This document shows, piece after piece, positions 44,395 through 54,019 of a DNA stretch of 64,000 nucleotides. The notes beneath the pieces were generated by a model. That model saw only the letters and a program-made list of their open reading frames with translations, did not search any database and was not told where the DNA came from. The position numbers were made by a program, and so were the translations under genes. Source of the DNA: Streptomyces abyssalis (GTDB lineage Bacteria; Actinomycetota; Actinomycetes; Streptomycetales; Streptomycetaceae). The stretch lies in contig NZ_LJGT01000040.1 of NCBI RefSeq assembly GCF_001751365.1, positions 787,696-851,695 on the forward strand, written 5' to 3'. The stretch's first letter is position 1, and each line of letters begins with the position of its first letter.

Positions 44395-47300
44395 TCAGCG
44401 CACGTCCCAGTCGCGGAACTCCACCGTTCCCCGGGTTCCCGTGCCGCCGTTCGTCGCCGACATGAACATCCCCACGTCCTGCCGCGAGAGCACACCCGAG
44501 ACCGTGACGGTGCCCACCGAGCGCCAGTTCGCGCCGTCGTCCCTGGACAGCTCGCCGTGGAAGGAGCGCCCGTCGCGGCTGAGCCGCAGCGTGACGGGGG
44601 CACCGACGCCGCTGACGCGCTCGTAGGTGTCGAGCTCGCCGTCGCCGTCCGAGTCGTACGAGAGCACCACGCCGTTGTCCGGTGTGACCGACAGGTTGAC
44701 GAAGCCGCGCGAGGCGGCGCCGGGCAGTTCGTTGCGGGCGATGAGCCCCGCACGTGCCCACGGCCCCGTCACCTCCTGCGAGGTGACGTGCACGGTCGCC
44801 GAGACGCCGTCCCGCATGGCTTTCTCGCGGTAGACGGCACCGAAGTGGGATGTGCCCCTCCACATGTCGTCGCCGGCGCCGTTGACGGCGAAGCGGCGGC
44901 CGAGCTGGCCGAAGACGGCGTCGTTGGTGCTGACCGTCGACAGGTCGTCGTCCAGTGGCCCGGCCACGTAGAGCTTGCCGGGCTGGGGCATCCGCACCCG
45001 GCGCTCGCCCTCGGGGCCGTACTCGACCGCCAGTTCGTAGTCGAGCGGCTTCAGCGGGTCCTTGAGCTCGTCCTTCGGCGCCCGCACCAGCCAGGAGACG
45101 GCGGCGCGGCTGCCCTGTCCGACGCGGAGCACCGAGGTCGAGCCCTGCGGCTCGGCGTCCTTCAGGCCGGTGAGGGAGAAGTCGACGGTGCCCGTGGCGC
45201 GCAGCCCGCTCTCGTTGCGGAAGACGGCCTTGAACTTGCCGGACGAGCCGGGAGCCAGGGTCGCCGGATCCGACTCGACGGCGAGGCTCCCCTGGAACGG
45301 GGCCTTGGCAAGCGCGGCGTGCACGCGCTGTGCGGTGCGGTGGACGTCGCCGGAGGGACGCTGCGGGTAAGTCTTGTGCTCACGCGTCCAGGCCTCCTCC
45401 TTCTCGTACCAGTCGAAGCTCTTGGGCGTCCTGCCGTCCGCGAGGGCGTCCTCCAGTTCCTCCAGGTACTCGCGCCACTGCGGCTCGTGGAAGTCGCCGA
45501 TGAGGCCCTGCCAGTCGCGGTTGGCGTAGTTGGCGAGCCTGCCCTTGTCGGCTGCCGGCCGGTCCGCCCACGCGGTGATCAGCGTGCGCGCGGTGAGTTC
45601 GAGCTTGTCCTGCTCGGCCGCCTCGTCCCCGGCCAGGTTCCGCGCCTGAGCCAGCCAGGGGCCGAGCAGGAAGGCACGGTGGGTGCCGGCGACCTCGTCG
45701 CTCAGTTTCATCAGCGACAGCCACAGGTTGCTGATCTTGCGGAAGGATTCCGCGTCCTCCTGCTGGTACGCGGCCTTCAGCCTGCCGATGAGCAGCCACG
45801 AACGGTTGGCGAGGGCCTGGCGTGCGACGTCGGCGAGGTCGTAGCGGTAGGCGTCGCTGCCGCGCAGCGACTCGCGCACGTCCAGCAGCGCGGTCAGCGC
45901 GGCGTCGAAGTCCGCGAGATCGAAGGCCGGGTTGTGCGTGGCGTAGTGGGCGCCGGCGCGGGCGTCGAGGCTGGGGCGGGCCGCGAAGATGCTGTCGTGC
46001 GGCCTGCCGTCGGCGCTGATGATCTCGTACGCCGTGCCGCGCAGGGCCGAGAGGGCGCCGCGTGCCTTCTCGTCGTCCCCGCCGTAGCGCAGCCGTGCGT
46101 AGTTGGCGAACCACTGCTTCCGGTCGACGGCCTCCTCGCGCCACGCCAGCTCGCTGAAGAGTTCGAAGGCGAGCGGGTCGCGGTGGGTGGACTCCGGCAT
46201 GTAGGCGGTGCCGACGAGCTTGCTGCCCGATTTGTCCCGCCACTGCGTGAACCGCTCGGCCCACATCTGGGTCTTGGCGCCCATCGTGGTGCGTCCGCCG
46301 AAGTTGGGGATGGTGCCGAAGGCGTAGGGCACACCGCCCCAGTCGGTCTCGCGGCTCTTGATCTTCTCCAGGTCGGAGAGACCGTCGACGACGAGTGCGC
46401 GGTTCTTGTGCTGAAGCGAGTCGAGCAGTTCGCGGCGGGGGTTCTTCTGCCAGCCGAGGATCATCCACGTCGCGCCCGGCAGCGCGGTCTGCAGCGCCTT
46501 CTCCACGGCCCGCGCCGCGTCCGGGACGGGTACGTTGCCGGCCTTGCCGCCCTCGTGCAGCAGGTCCATCTTCACGTGGCGGATCTCGCCGAAGACGTCC
46601 TTCTGGTGCTTGTAGTACGCGGCCGCGACCTTGCGGAAGACCGACGTGCGCGGGTCGAGCCACGCGGGCCGGGTCAGCCCGTTCCAGTCGCCCTGCGGGA
46701 CGGTCGTACCGCCCGGGTTCCGGTCCGAGAAGTCGTCGGGGACGGTGCCGAAGTAGCCGGGCAGCACGGCGTGCATGCCCAGTTCGCGCAGCCGCGTCAC
46801 GATGCGGCGGCCCAGGTCCTCGCGCTTGTTCAGCAGAGCGGTGGAGACGGGACCGCCGTACTCGGAGAGGTTCTGCAGCAGCCACCACGGCTGGTGCGAG
46901 GGTGCGGGGATCCACTGGCGGGCCTCGACGTCGGAGTAGCCGAAGTCCTTCAGCAGACGGTGGTAGACGACCTCGGAACCGGTCGTCACCAGCACCTCGT
47001 TGCAGCCGTGCAGCGCCATCACGTCGATGAAGCGCTCCCAGTGGTCCCAGTCCGCGTACGGGGCGGTGTAGCCGTCGTGCGTGTCGTTGAGCATGAAGCG
47101 GTGCGGCACGGTGGCGCTGCGCTCGTACGGGCTGCCCGGCGCCGGAAGCCGCTCGGGCAGATCGGTCTGGCTGCCCGACCAGGAGATGTGGGCGGCGCAC
47201 GTGTACTTCAGATACCAGTGCAGACCGGTGAGAGCGACGGCCGGAGAGCTGCCGGCGACCTCGATGCTGCCCGCGCTGCCGGAGACCTTGAAGCGCTCCT

Positions 47301-47508
47301 CGCCGTCCGTGAGCGCGGTGAAGGAGATCTGGTCGTGGTGGTCGGGGAGGAGACGCCGCACGGCGGCCGAGGCGTGTTTCATGTCGGGGGCCGCCGCGGT
47401 CTGGAATCCGGGGACGGCCGCTGCCGGACCGGCGCTGGGTCCCAGCGCCACACCCGCTCCGAGTGCTCCGGCCGTACCCAGAAGTGTGCGTCTGTTGATG
47501 TCCTCCAC
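44395..47508 (-). CDS. Tat-exported GH89 alpha-N-acetylglucosaminidase
   Basis: The 1037-residue enzyme should release terminal alpha-linked GlcNAc outside the cell. The N-terminus has a twin-arginine signal ('INRRTLLGTAGALGAG'). The GH89 catalytic region spans about residues 80-700: 'LNDTHDGYTAPYADWDHWER', 'DLLHEGGKAGN' and 'YMPESTHRDPLAFELFSEL' hold the expected acid residues. A NEW3-type domain (~730-830) and a C-terminal jelly-roll carbohydrate-binding-like domain ('NLSVTPDNGVVLSYDSDGDG') follow. GTG at 47508 is preferred because GGAG sits six bases upstream; GTG at 47520 touches its own upstream GGAGAA. Host mucin- or heparan-type glycans are the known GH89 substrates; soil sources are inferred. 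Confidence 0.92.
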   Translation of the reverse strand: MEDINRRTLLGTAGALGAGVALGPSAGPAAAVPGFQTAAAPDMKHASAAVRRLLPDHHDQISFTALTDGEERFKVSGSAGSIEVAGSSPAVALTGLHWYLKYTCAAHISWSGSQTDLPERLPAPGSPYERSATVPHRFMLNDTHDGYTAPYADWDHWERFIDVMALHGCNEVLVTTGSEVVYHRLLKDFGYSDVEARQWIPAPSHQPWWLLQNLSEYGGPVSTALLNKREDLGRRIVTRLRELGMHAVLPGYFGTVPDDFSDRNPGGTTVPQGDWNGLTRPAWLDPRTSVFRKVAAAYYKHQKDVFGEIRHVKMDLLHEGGKAGNVPVPDAARAVEKALQTALPGATWMILGWQKNPRRELLDSLQHKNRALVVDGLSDLEKIKSRETDWGGVPYAFGTIPNFGGRTTMGAKTQMWAERFTQWRDKSGSKLVGTAYMPESTHRDPLAFELFSELAWREEAVDRKQWFANYARLRYGGDDEKARGALSALRGTAYEIISADGRPHDSIFAARPSLDARAGAHYATHNPAFDLADFDAALTALLDVRESLRGSDAYRYDLADVARQALANRSWLLIGRLKAAYQQEDAESFRKISNLWLSLMKLSDEVAGTHRAFLLGPWLAQARNLAGDEAAEQDKLELTARTLITAWADRPAADKGRLANYANRDWQGLIGDFHEPQWREYLEELEDALADGRTPKSFDWYEKEEAWTREHKTYPQRPSGDVHRTAQRVHAALAKAPFQGSLAVESDPATLAPGSSGKFKAVFRNESGLRATGTVDFSLTGLKDAEPQGSTSVLRVGQGSRAAVSWLVRAPKDELKDPLKPLDYELAVEYGPEGERRVRMPQPGKLYVAGPLDDDLSTVSTNDAVFGQLGRRFAVNGAGDDMWRGTSHFGAVYREKAMRDGVSATVHVTSQEVTGPWARAGLIARNELPGAASRGFVNLSVTPDNGVVLSYDSDGDGELDTYERVSGVGAPVTLRLSRDGRSFHGELSRDDGANWRSVGTVTVSGVLSRQDVGMFMSATNGGTGTRGTVEFRDWDVR

Positions 47509-47616
47509 GGCGTGCTCCACTTCTCCGGCAAATGACGGTCACCGCTGACACATGTGGTGCGCACGCTAATGGAGTGTTGTGTGCTTATACGAGAGGGCGC
47601 GGCAAGATAATGCTGG

Positions 47617-48273
47617 TCAGCCCCGGTCGGACCCGTCCAGATAAGCCAGCACCGCGAGCACGCGACGGTTGTCGTCGTCGGAGGGCGGAAGGCCCAACTT
47701 CCCGAAGATGTTGGACGTGTGCTTGGCCACGGCCCGCTCGGTGACGACGAGCTGAGTGGCGATCGCGGCATTGGAACGGCCCTGCGCCATGAGTTCCATC
47801 ACTTCCCGCTCGCGCCCTGTGAGCTTGGCCATGGGCGCCTCCTGCGAACGCCGCGAGAGCAGCTGCTGGATCACCTGCGGGTCCATGGCGGTGCCGCCCT
47901 CGGCGACCCGGCGCACCGCGTCGATGAACTGGTCCGCGTCGAAGACCCGGTCCTTGAGCAGATAGCCGACGCCGCCCGTGCCGTCCGCGAGCAGCTCCCG
48001 CGCGTACAGCTGCTCGACGTGCTGCGAGAGGACCAGCACCGGCAGCCCGGGGCGCTCGGCGCGGGCCTCCAGCGCGCACTGCAGCCCCTCGTCGCTGAAG
48101 GACGGCGGCAGCCGCACGTCGACGACGGCCACATCGGGCTCCAGGTCCTTCAGCGCCCGGCTCAGCTCGGGTCCGTTGTCCACGGCGGCCGCGATCTCGA
48201 AGCCGAACGCCTCCAGCATCCGCACCAGGCCGTCGCGGAGCAGGAACAGGTCTTCGGCGATGACGACGCGCAC
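47617..48273 (-). CDS. NarL-type response regulator
   Basis: The 218-residue protein has a receiver domain with Asp52 ('VVDVRLPP') as the phosphorylation site, acidic residues at 'AEDLFLLRDG' and the Lys in 'YLLKDRVF', and a LuxR helix-turn-helix ('LTGREREVMELMAQGRSNAA'). The start is GTG 48273 behind GGAG. No kinase adjoins; the nearest in the window is the histidine kinase at 52649-54019, 4.4 kb away, whose HisKA_3 type is the right partner class. It lies 97 bp upstream of GH89 start-side sequence on the same strand, so it could also govern that gene. Pairing is inference. Confidence 0.92.
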   Translation of the reverse strand: MRVVIAEDLFLLRDGLVRMLEAFGFEIAAAVDNGPELSRALKDLEPDVAVVDVRLPPSFSDEGLQCALEARAERPGLPVLVLSQHVEQLYARELLADGTGGVGYLLKDRVFDADQFIDAVRRVAEGGTAMDPQVIQQLLSRRSQEAPMAKLTGREREVMELMAQGRSNAAIATQLVVTERAVAKHTSNIFGKLGLPPSDDDNRRVLAVLAYLDGSDRG

Positions 48274-48432
48274 GGATTCTCCACGGTGGACGGAAAGCTG
48301 GGATGCGGCGAATCTACCGGCCCGCGGGGGCAGTTGCGGGCTTACGTCCGGTATACGTCCGGCATGCGTACCGATCTGTGACCGGACCCCGGGGCCCCGC
48401 CCGCCGTCCCGCGCCCTCCCCGGTACCGCCGG

Positions 48433-49320
48433 CTACTGCGGCAGGGCCGCCTCCGCGCTCGTGAGGATGTCCGTCACCCGCTGCGCGAAACGGACATCGC
48501 AGGGGTGCGCCTCGCCAGTACGCACCGACTCGGCCAGCGCGTCCACCGCACGCGAGAAGGCGTCGACGGGCGACTCGTCCCGCCCGGGCAGCGTCGCCAC
48601 ACCCGCCGCGCCCCGGACCTCGGCGGTGACGCCGGCCGCCGCGGGCGGCACGGAATGGCTGAGCGTGCAGGTGCTGGAAGCGCCCTGCGCATGCCGGAGG
48701 ACCATGTGGACGGTGTCGCCGGTGCCGCGCCCCGCCCTTACCGCGTCCAGGTCGTCGACATCGCCGAGCACCGCCAGCAGTACGGACAGCGCGTGCGGCC
48801 CGACGTCCCACAGGGCGCCCTTCTCCCGGCGCCAGGGCGATGCCGTGTACGGCGAGTCGGCGCCGCCGAAGACGGGGGAGAGCCAGTCGGCGCGGCCCGT
48901 CAGCCACCCGCCCGTCGCGGCCTGCTCCTCGATCCACGCTGCCGTCGGCTCGCTGAAGCGCAGCGTGAAGAAGACCACCGACGAGACGCCCGCGGCATCC
49001 ACCGCGGCGGTCACCTGGCGTGCCGCACGGGGCGTCGTCGCCACAGGCTTGTCCAGCAGCAGATGGCAGCCCGCCTCCGCCGCGCGCACGGCCAGCGGTG
49101 CCTGGATGTCGGGCGGCAGGGCCACGGCGATCGCGTCGCAGTCGCTCAGCAGCGCGTCGACGTCGTCGTAGGCGCGCGTGCCCAGCTCGCCGGCGAGCGC
49201 CCGGGCGGCTTCGGAACGGCGCCCCCACACGCCGGTCAGCTCGGCGTCCTTGTGCGAGGCCAGGGCGGGGCCGTGTGTCCTGGCCGCCCAGGGGCCGGTG
49301 CCGAGCAGTCCGAATCTCAT
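48433..49320 (-). CDS. Gfo/Idh/MocA-family oxidoreductase
   Basis: The 295-residue enzyme has the N-terminal Rossmann fold ('FGLLGTGPWAARTHGPALA') and the family motif 'LLLDKPVATTPRAARQV' whose Lys is catalytic; 'GALWDVGPHALSVLLAVLGD' supplies the usual Asp and His. It should oxidise or reduce a sugar or inositol derivative with NAD(P). It is translationally coupled to the gene before it: the tautomerase-type gene's TGA and this ATG (49318-49320) overlap as ATGA. Confidence 0.92.
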   Translation of the reverse strand: MRFGLLGTGPWAARTHGPALASHKDAELTGVWGRRSEAARALAGELGTRAYDDVDALLSDCDAIAVALPPDIQAPLAVRAAEAGCHLLLDKPVATTPRAARQVTAAVDAAGVSSVVFFTLRFSEPTAAWIEEQAATGGWLTGRADWLSPVFGGADSPYTASPWRREKGALWDVGPHALSVLLAVLGDVDDLDAVRAGRGTGDTVHMVLRHAQGASSTCTLSHSVPPAAAGVTAEVRGAAGVATLPGRDESPVDAFSRAVDALAESVRTGEAHPCDVRFAQRVTDILTSAEAALPQ

Positions 49321-49688
49321 GCGTGATCCTCTTCGGTGTGACTGGCGAAACTGCCGCGGGAGAGGTCGCAGACGTCGACGGAAGTATGCAGCGTGACGCC
49401 CGGCGTCGGCTTCACGTGGTCGCGGGCGAGGCCGAGAACGGCGCGGGAGAGTTCGGCCTTCGCCTCGGGCGTACGGCCCGAGAGCAGCGCGACCTCGACG
49501 TGGAGCAGCGCGACCTCGTCCGTGCCGTCCGCGATCACGCATTCCTCGATCTGCCGGAAGCGGGTCTTGCAGCCGGTCACGGAACCCACGACGGTGCGGG
49601 CGAGCAGGGGGTGCAGGGCGAGCCCGAAGCCGCGGCGGTCGAACGTGTCGGCGAGGGCGTCTGAGTAGTCGACAGTGATGTGCGGCAT
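49317..49688 (-). CDS. 5-carboxymethyl-2-hydroxymuconate isomerase-like tautomerase
   Basis: The 123-residue protein begins 'MPHITVDYSDALADTFDRRG', so Pro2, the catalytic base after Met removal, is present. 'VTLHTSVDVCDLSRGSF' near the end is also typical of the CHMI (HpaF) family in the tautomerase superfamily. In homoprotocatechuate breakdown the enzyme shifts a double bond, but no other hpa gene is here. The ATGA overlap with the oxidoreductase suggests joint function on another substrate. The ATG at 49688 is the only suitable start. Confidence 0.87.
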   Translation of the reverse strand: MPHITVDYSDALADTFDRRGFGLALHPLLARTVVGSVTGCKTRFRQIEECVIADGTDEVALLHVEVALLSGRTPEAKAELSRAVLGLARDHVKPTPGVTLHTSVDVCDLSRGSFASHTEEDHA

Positions 49689-49930
49689 GGGTGCAGCGTA
49701 CGGGCTGGGGCTGCGCCTCACGAGGGAAGCTCGCCGGATCGGGCCATGTGCCCGCACACGCGCAGGAAGGCCTCCGCTAACGCTCTGAGCTGCGCAAACG
49801 TGCCCCCGGTCGCTGCGGCTGGGTGTGCCGCGGCGACCGGGGGCGGGTGACCGGGCCATGTGACGGGACGCGGCCGGGACACGACCCGGCGCCCGGAGTG
49901 GCTCGCGTCCCGGGCTTCCGGCGGCCCGTG

Positions 49931-52360
49931 TCAGCGGGAGCGTGCGGCCGGAGCCGAGCCGGCTGATGAGCGGTGGGCCGCGTGGCCGTCGTCGGACCGG
50001 ACGGCGGCGTGCGGTCCGTCGCCGTACGGCCCGGCGGTCTCCGCGGGGTCGCCGTGTGACAGGTCCGGCAGCCGGCGGAGCATGCGTGGCATGTACCAGT
50101 TGCGCTCGCCGAGCAGCATCATCACGGCGGGCAGCAGCACCATCCGTACGAGCGTCGCGTCCAGCAGCACGGCCGCCGCGAGCCCGATGCCCATCTGCTG
50201 CATGTCCTGCATGGACAGCGTGCCGAAGACGGCGAACACCGTCACCATGATCACCGCCGCGCCGGTCACCGCACCGGCCGTGGCGCGCACTCCCTCACGG
50301 ATCGCCTCCCGGGTCTGTGCGCCCCGCTCGTGCGCCTCCCTGATACGCGAGACGACGAAGACGTGGTAGTCCATCGACAGGCCGAAGAGGACCACCAGCA
50401 CGAACAGCGGCATCCACGACTCGATCGCGCCGACCGCCTCCGTGCCCAGCAGCTCCGCGCCCCAGCCGTGCTGGAAGACGGCCGTCATCACGCCGTAAGC
50501 AGCTCCCACGGAGAGCAGGTTGAGCACGACCGAGGCGAGCGCGACGGGCAGCGAGCGGAAACTCACCAGCATCAGCAGGAACGTGACGGCCGTGATGAAG
50601 ACGAGGACCGGCACGATGCCGCGGTGCAGCTGGTCGTTGAAGTCCATCGAACCGGCCAGCTCGCCGCCCACGTACGCCTGACCGTCCTCGGCCACCGGCG
50701 TCAGGACTTGCGGCACCAGCGTGCCGCGGAGCCGTTCGACCGCCGCCTTGGAGGTGTCGTCCGTGCCGTCGCCCGCCAGGGGCACGGTGATCTCGGCGAC
50801 GTCAGCGGAGCGGTGCACCACCGTCTCGACGCCTCTGCCGAAGTGCCCGTCGGAGCGGGCTCGGTCGGTGAACTCCGTGATGGCGGCACGTACTTGGGGC
50901 GCACCGATGTCGTCGGCCCTGAGTATCACCCGGGCGGGCGCCGGGCCCCCGGGGAAGGTGTCGCTGATCGCCTCGCTGGAGGTGCGCAGCGGCGAGCCGG
51001 AGGGCATCTGCTTGTCGAGGGTGAGCTGTTCGGTCTTCATGCCGAGCATCGGCGCGGACAGTACGAGCATCACCGCCGCCGCAAGCACGGCGAACACCTT
51101 CGGCGCGGCCAGTACGGGACGCAGCACTCCGGCCGAGATCCGTCCGCTCTCACGGTGTCCGCTCTTGCGGTGCCCGCCGATGCGCTGTCCGCTCTCGTCC
51201 TGCCCGTTCCCGGTGTGCTTCCCGCGCCTGCCCTGCCGTGCGCGGCGGCTGCCGCCGGTGAACGGGAGCCTGCCCCGCTCGACGCGGTCGCCCAGCCAGG
51301 ACAGCAGCGCGGGCAGGATCGTCACCGAGCCCAGCATCGCGATGAAAACGACCAGGATCGTGGCCACTGCGAAGCCCTTGAACATCAGCAGCCCGGACAG
51401 GAAGAGCCCGGCCATCGCCACCATCACGGTGAGCCCCGAGACCAGGACCGCACGTCCGCTGGTGGCGGCGGCGATCCGCAGCGCGGTCTCCGCGTCCCGG
51501 CCGGCCGCACGCTCGTCCCGTTCCCTGCGCAGATAGAACAGGCAGTAGTCGATGCCGACGGCGAGGCCCATCAGCAGCATCACGGAACTTGTGGTGTCGA
51601 AGATGTGCAACTGGTGGCTGACCACGGCCAGCAGTCCGTTCGCCGCGACGAACGCGGTGACGGCCAGTGCCACCGGCAGCAGCGCGGCCACCAGCGCCCC
51701 GAAGGCGACCAGCAGGATGCCCAGCGCCAGCGGTACGGCCGTCCACTCGGCCTTGGCGAAGTCGTCGCCGAGCATGTCGCCGAGCCACTTGTCTGCGCTG
51801 GCCTGCCCGTACTGGTGGACGGTGACGCCCTCGCCCTCGTGTGCCGCGCGTACCTTCTCCACGGCGTCCATGACCGGCTGGACCCGCTCGCCCGCGCTCT
51901 CCGCCTCGCCCTTCATCCGGAACTCCAGCAGGCCCGCCCTGCCGTCCTCCGACGGGACGGCGCGGCGCACCTGCTCGGCCTCGCCGGTGGCCTCCACGGC
52001 CGTGGCGACCTCGCCGGCGACCTGCTGCCAGCCCTGCCGGCCCTCACCGGTCACCATGACCATCTCGCCGGCGGGCGCCTCGATCCCGGCGTCCTCCAGG
52101 ATGCGTTCGGCGCGGGCGGAGTCGCCCGACATGCCCTCGGACTCGTTCATCTCGGCCACACCCGTGACGCCGCCCGCGGCCGCCGCCAGTACGACGAAGA
52201 GCAGCCAGCCGAAGACCGCCGTCCTGCGGTGGCGTGTGCTCCAGCCGCCGAGCCGTGCGGCCAGGCCGGGACGGCGTCGTCGTGGCCTGTGCTGCGGCCC
52301 CTTGTCCGTGTCCGGCAGCCGGTCTCTTCGAGACGCTGCCTGCTCCGGCGTATCGAGCAT
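49931..52360 (-). CDS. MMPL-family (RND-type) exporter
   Basis: The 809-residue protein has twelve spans in two halves, each starting with one span ('AVFGWLLFVVLAAAAGGVTG'), a large outer domain and five more spans. 'MGLAVGIDYCLFYLRRERDE' and 'FGLSMDYHVFVVSRIREAHE' are the two conserved GxxxDY segments with the proton-relay aspartates and tyrosines of MmpL/ActII-3 transporters. These move lipids or antibiotics. The ATG at 52360 follows GGGGGAG; a longer frame upstream lacks family features. It is divergent from the histidine-kinase gene 288 bp away, so the kinase may control it. Confidence 0.94.
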   Translation of the reverse strand: MLDTPEQAASRRDRLPDTDKGPQHRPRRRRPGLAARLGGWSTRHRRTAVFGWLLFVVLAAAAGGVTGVAEMNESEGMSGDSARAERILEDAGIEAPAGEMVMVTGEGRQGWQQVAGEVATAVEATGEAEQVRRAVPSEDGRAGLLEFRMKGEAESAGERVQPVMDAVEKVRAAHEGEGVTVHQYGQASADKWLGDMLGDDFAKAEWTAVPLALGILLVAFGALVAALLPVALAVTAFVAANGLLAVVSHQLHIFDTTSSVMLLMGLAVGIDYCLFYLRRERDERAAGRDAETALRIAAATSGRAVLVSGLTVMVAMAGLFLSGLLMFKGFAVATILVVFIAMLGSVTILPALLSWLGDRVERGRLPFTGGSRRARQGRRGKHTGNGQDESGQRIGGHRKSGHRESGRISAGVLRPVLAAPKVFAVLAAAVMLVLSAPMLGMKTEQLTLDKQMPSGSPLRTSSEAISDTFPGGPAPARVILRADDIGAPQVRAAITEFTDRARSDGHFGRGVETVVHRSADVAEITVPLAGDGTDDTSKAAVERLRGTLVPQVLTPVAEDGQAYVGGELAGSMDFNDQLHRGIVPVLVFITAVTFLLMLVSFRSLPVALASVVLNLLSVGAAYGVMTAVFQHGWGAELLGTEAVGAIESWMPLFVLVVLFGLSMDYHVFVVSRIREAHERGAQTREAIREGVRATAGAVTGAAVIMVTVFAVFGTLSMQDMQQMGIGLAAAVLLDATLVRMVLLPAVMMLLGERNWYMPRMLRRLPDLSHGDPAETAGPYGDGPHAAVRSDDGHAAHRSSAGSAPAARSR

Positions 52361-52648
52361 TCGAACTCCCCCTCTTCCAGGGCTGTCCCGGCGGGAGCCG
52401 GGGCCATGTCGATCGGTCGCATCGACGCTAGGAAGCGGCGTCCGGCCTCCACAGCCGCCGAGGTCCCCTCTTCGGGGAGGGGGCCGGAGGAGTGCGGGGG
52501 TGTCGTCAGGTACACCGTCGTACGGGTGCCGGTCCCCCTGCCCGTACGGACCGGCGCGGCGCACACTGGAGCGGAACCCGGCGCACGGAACAGCCAGGGC
52601 ACGCGAGCGGCGAGCGGCTGCGGGGGCCAGGCAGAAGGAGCGGCAACG

Positions 52649-54019
52649 GTGAATCAACGATCAGCAGCGGGGACCGGGACCCTCGACATGACCCCGCGGC
52701 CGAGCGCGGGGGAGGGGACGGCGGGGCCGGCGCTGCGCAAGCGTGTCCAGGCCTCCCTTCTGGCTGCGGCGCGGGGGCTGGCGCTGTGCCTGCTGTCGCT
52801 CGGGGTCTCCCTGGCGCTGTTCATCGCCAGCGTCCTCTCCATCGTCTTCATCGTGCTCGGCGTCGGACTGTTCACGACACCCGCGGTGACGCACCTGGTG
52901 CGCATGCACGCCAATCAGCGGCGCCGGCTCGCCCACGACTGGACGGGCATCACCGTCCCACCCCCCTACCGGCCGCTGCCTCCGGCCGTCGGCGCCGGCG
53001 GCACCGTCCGGCGCTGCATGCGGTTGCTGCGGGACCCGGCGACATGGCGGGACCTGATCTGGCTGCTGACCGATGCCGTCTTCGGCTTCGTCACGGCGCT
53101 CTTCCCCGCCGCGCTCGTCGGGTACGGCATCGAGGGCTTCGTCATCTTCGCCGGCGTCTGGCGTGCCGTGCAGCACAACTACTGGTACGCCTTCATCCCC
53201 GTCGAAGGCTTCGGTACGGCCACCCTGTGCGCGGGCCTCGGTGCCCTGCTGATCGTGCTCGCGACGAGTGTGAACCCGTACTTCATCAAGGGGCACTTCC
53301 TCATCGTCAAGGGCATGATCTCGCCCAGCCGCGGAGCACAGCTGGAACAACGCGTCGAGCGGCTGTACGAGACACGCCACGACGCCGTCGACTCCTCCGC
53401 CGCCGAACTGCGCCGCATCGAACGGGACTTGCACGACGGCGCGCAGGCACGTCTGGTCTCCATGGGCATGAGCCTCGGCACGATCGAGGCGCTCATCGAG
53501 AAGGACCCGGCGCAGGCGAAGAAGCTCATCGCACAGGCACGGGAGAACTCCGCCGAGGCGCTGACCGAACTGCGCGACCTCGTACGGGGGATCCACCCGC
53601 CGGTGCTCGCCGAACGGGGCCTCGGCGACGCGGCCAGAGCACTGGCCCTGCGCATGCAGGTCCCGGTCGAGACCGACGTCGAGCTGGACGGACGGTTCGC
53701 CGAACCGGTCGAGTCCGCCGCGTACTTCGCCATCAGCGAGGTCCTCACCAACGCCGCCAAGCACGCACGGGCCGAACGCGTATGGCTCGACGTCCACTTC
53801 GCGGAGGCGGCGGCGGTGGACGGACGCGGCCAGGGCATGCTGCGCATCGCCGTCACCGACAACGGGCGGGGCGGCGCCGACCTCGGCAAGGGCTCGGGGA
53901 TGGCGGGCATCGAGCGGCGGCTGGGCCAGCTCGACGGCATCCTCGCCGTGAGCAGCCCGCCGGGCGGTCCGACGATGGTGACGATGGAGATCCCGTGCGA
54001 GATCCTGCGTCGCCGATGA
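52649..54019 (+). CDS. HisKA_3-type sensor histidine kinase with 'putative sensor' domain
   Basis: The 456-residue protein has four membrane spans with the actinobacterial 'putative sensor' layout in residues 30-225 ('ALFIASVLSIVFIVLGVGLF', 'VTALFPAALVGYGIEGFVIF'). His262 in 'IERDLHDGAQARLVSMGM' is the phosphorylated residue. The ATPase follows with the N box 'VLTNAAKHARAERVW', G1 'VTDNGRGGADL' and G2 'GSGMAGIERRL'. The start is GTG 52649 behind AAGGAG. Its stop overlaps the GNAT start (ATGA). No response regulator adjoins; the one at 47617 is the likely partner. It is divergent from the MMPL gene. Confidence 0.93.
   Translation: MNQRSAAGTGTLDMTPRPSAGEGTAGPALRKRVQASLLAAARGLALCLLSLGVSLALFIASVLSIVFIVLGVGLFTTPAVTHLVRMHANQRRRLAHDWTGITVPPPYRPLPPAVGAGGTVRRCMRLLRDPATWRDLIWLLTDAVFGFVTALFPAALVGYGIEGFVIFAGVWRAVQHNYWYAFIPVEGFGTATLCAGLGALLIVLATSVNPYFIKGHFLIVKGMISPSRGAQLEQRVERLYETRHDAVDSSAAELRRIERDLHDGAQARLVSMGMSLGTIEALIEKDPAQAKKLIAQARENSAEALTELRDLVRGIHPPVLAERGLGDAARALALRMQVPVETDVELDGRFAEPVESAAYFAISEVLTNAAKHARAERVWLDVHFAEAAAVDGRGQGMLRIAVTDNGRGGADLGKGSGMAGIERRLGQLDGILAVSSPPGGPTMVTMEIPCEILRRR

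Noticed and set aside
44557..47535. A 992-codon + strand frame across GH89
   Set aside because: It is opposite a gene with full GH89 motifs and is dominated by Val/Arg/Gly shadow residues.
50330..54019. A 1229-codon open frame ending in the histidine kinase
   Set aside because: Its first two-thirds lie antisense to the MMPL gene and are Gln/Arg/His-rich shadow sequence. The kinase starts at GTG 52649 behind AAGGAG.
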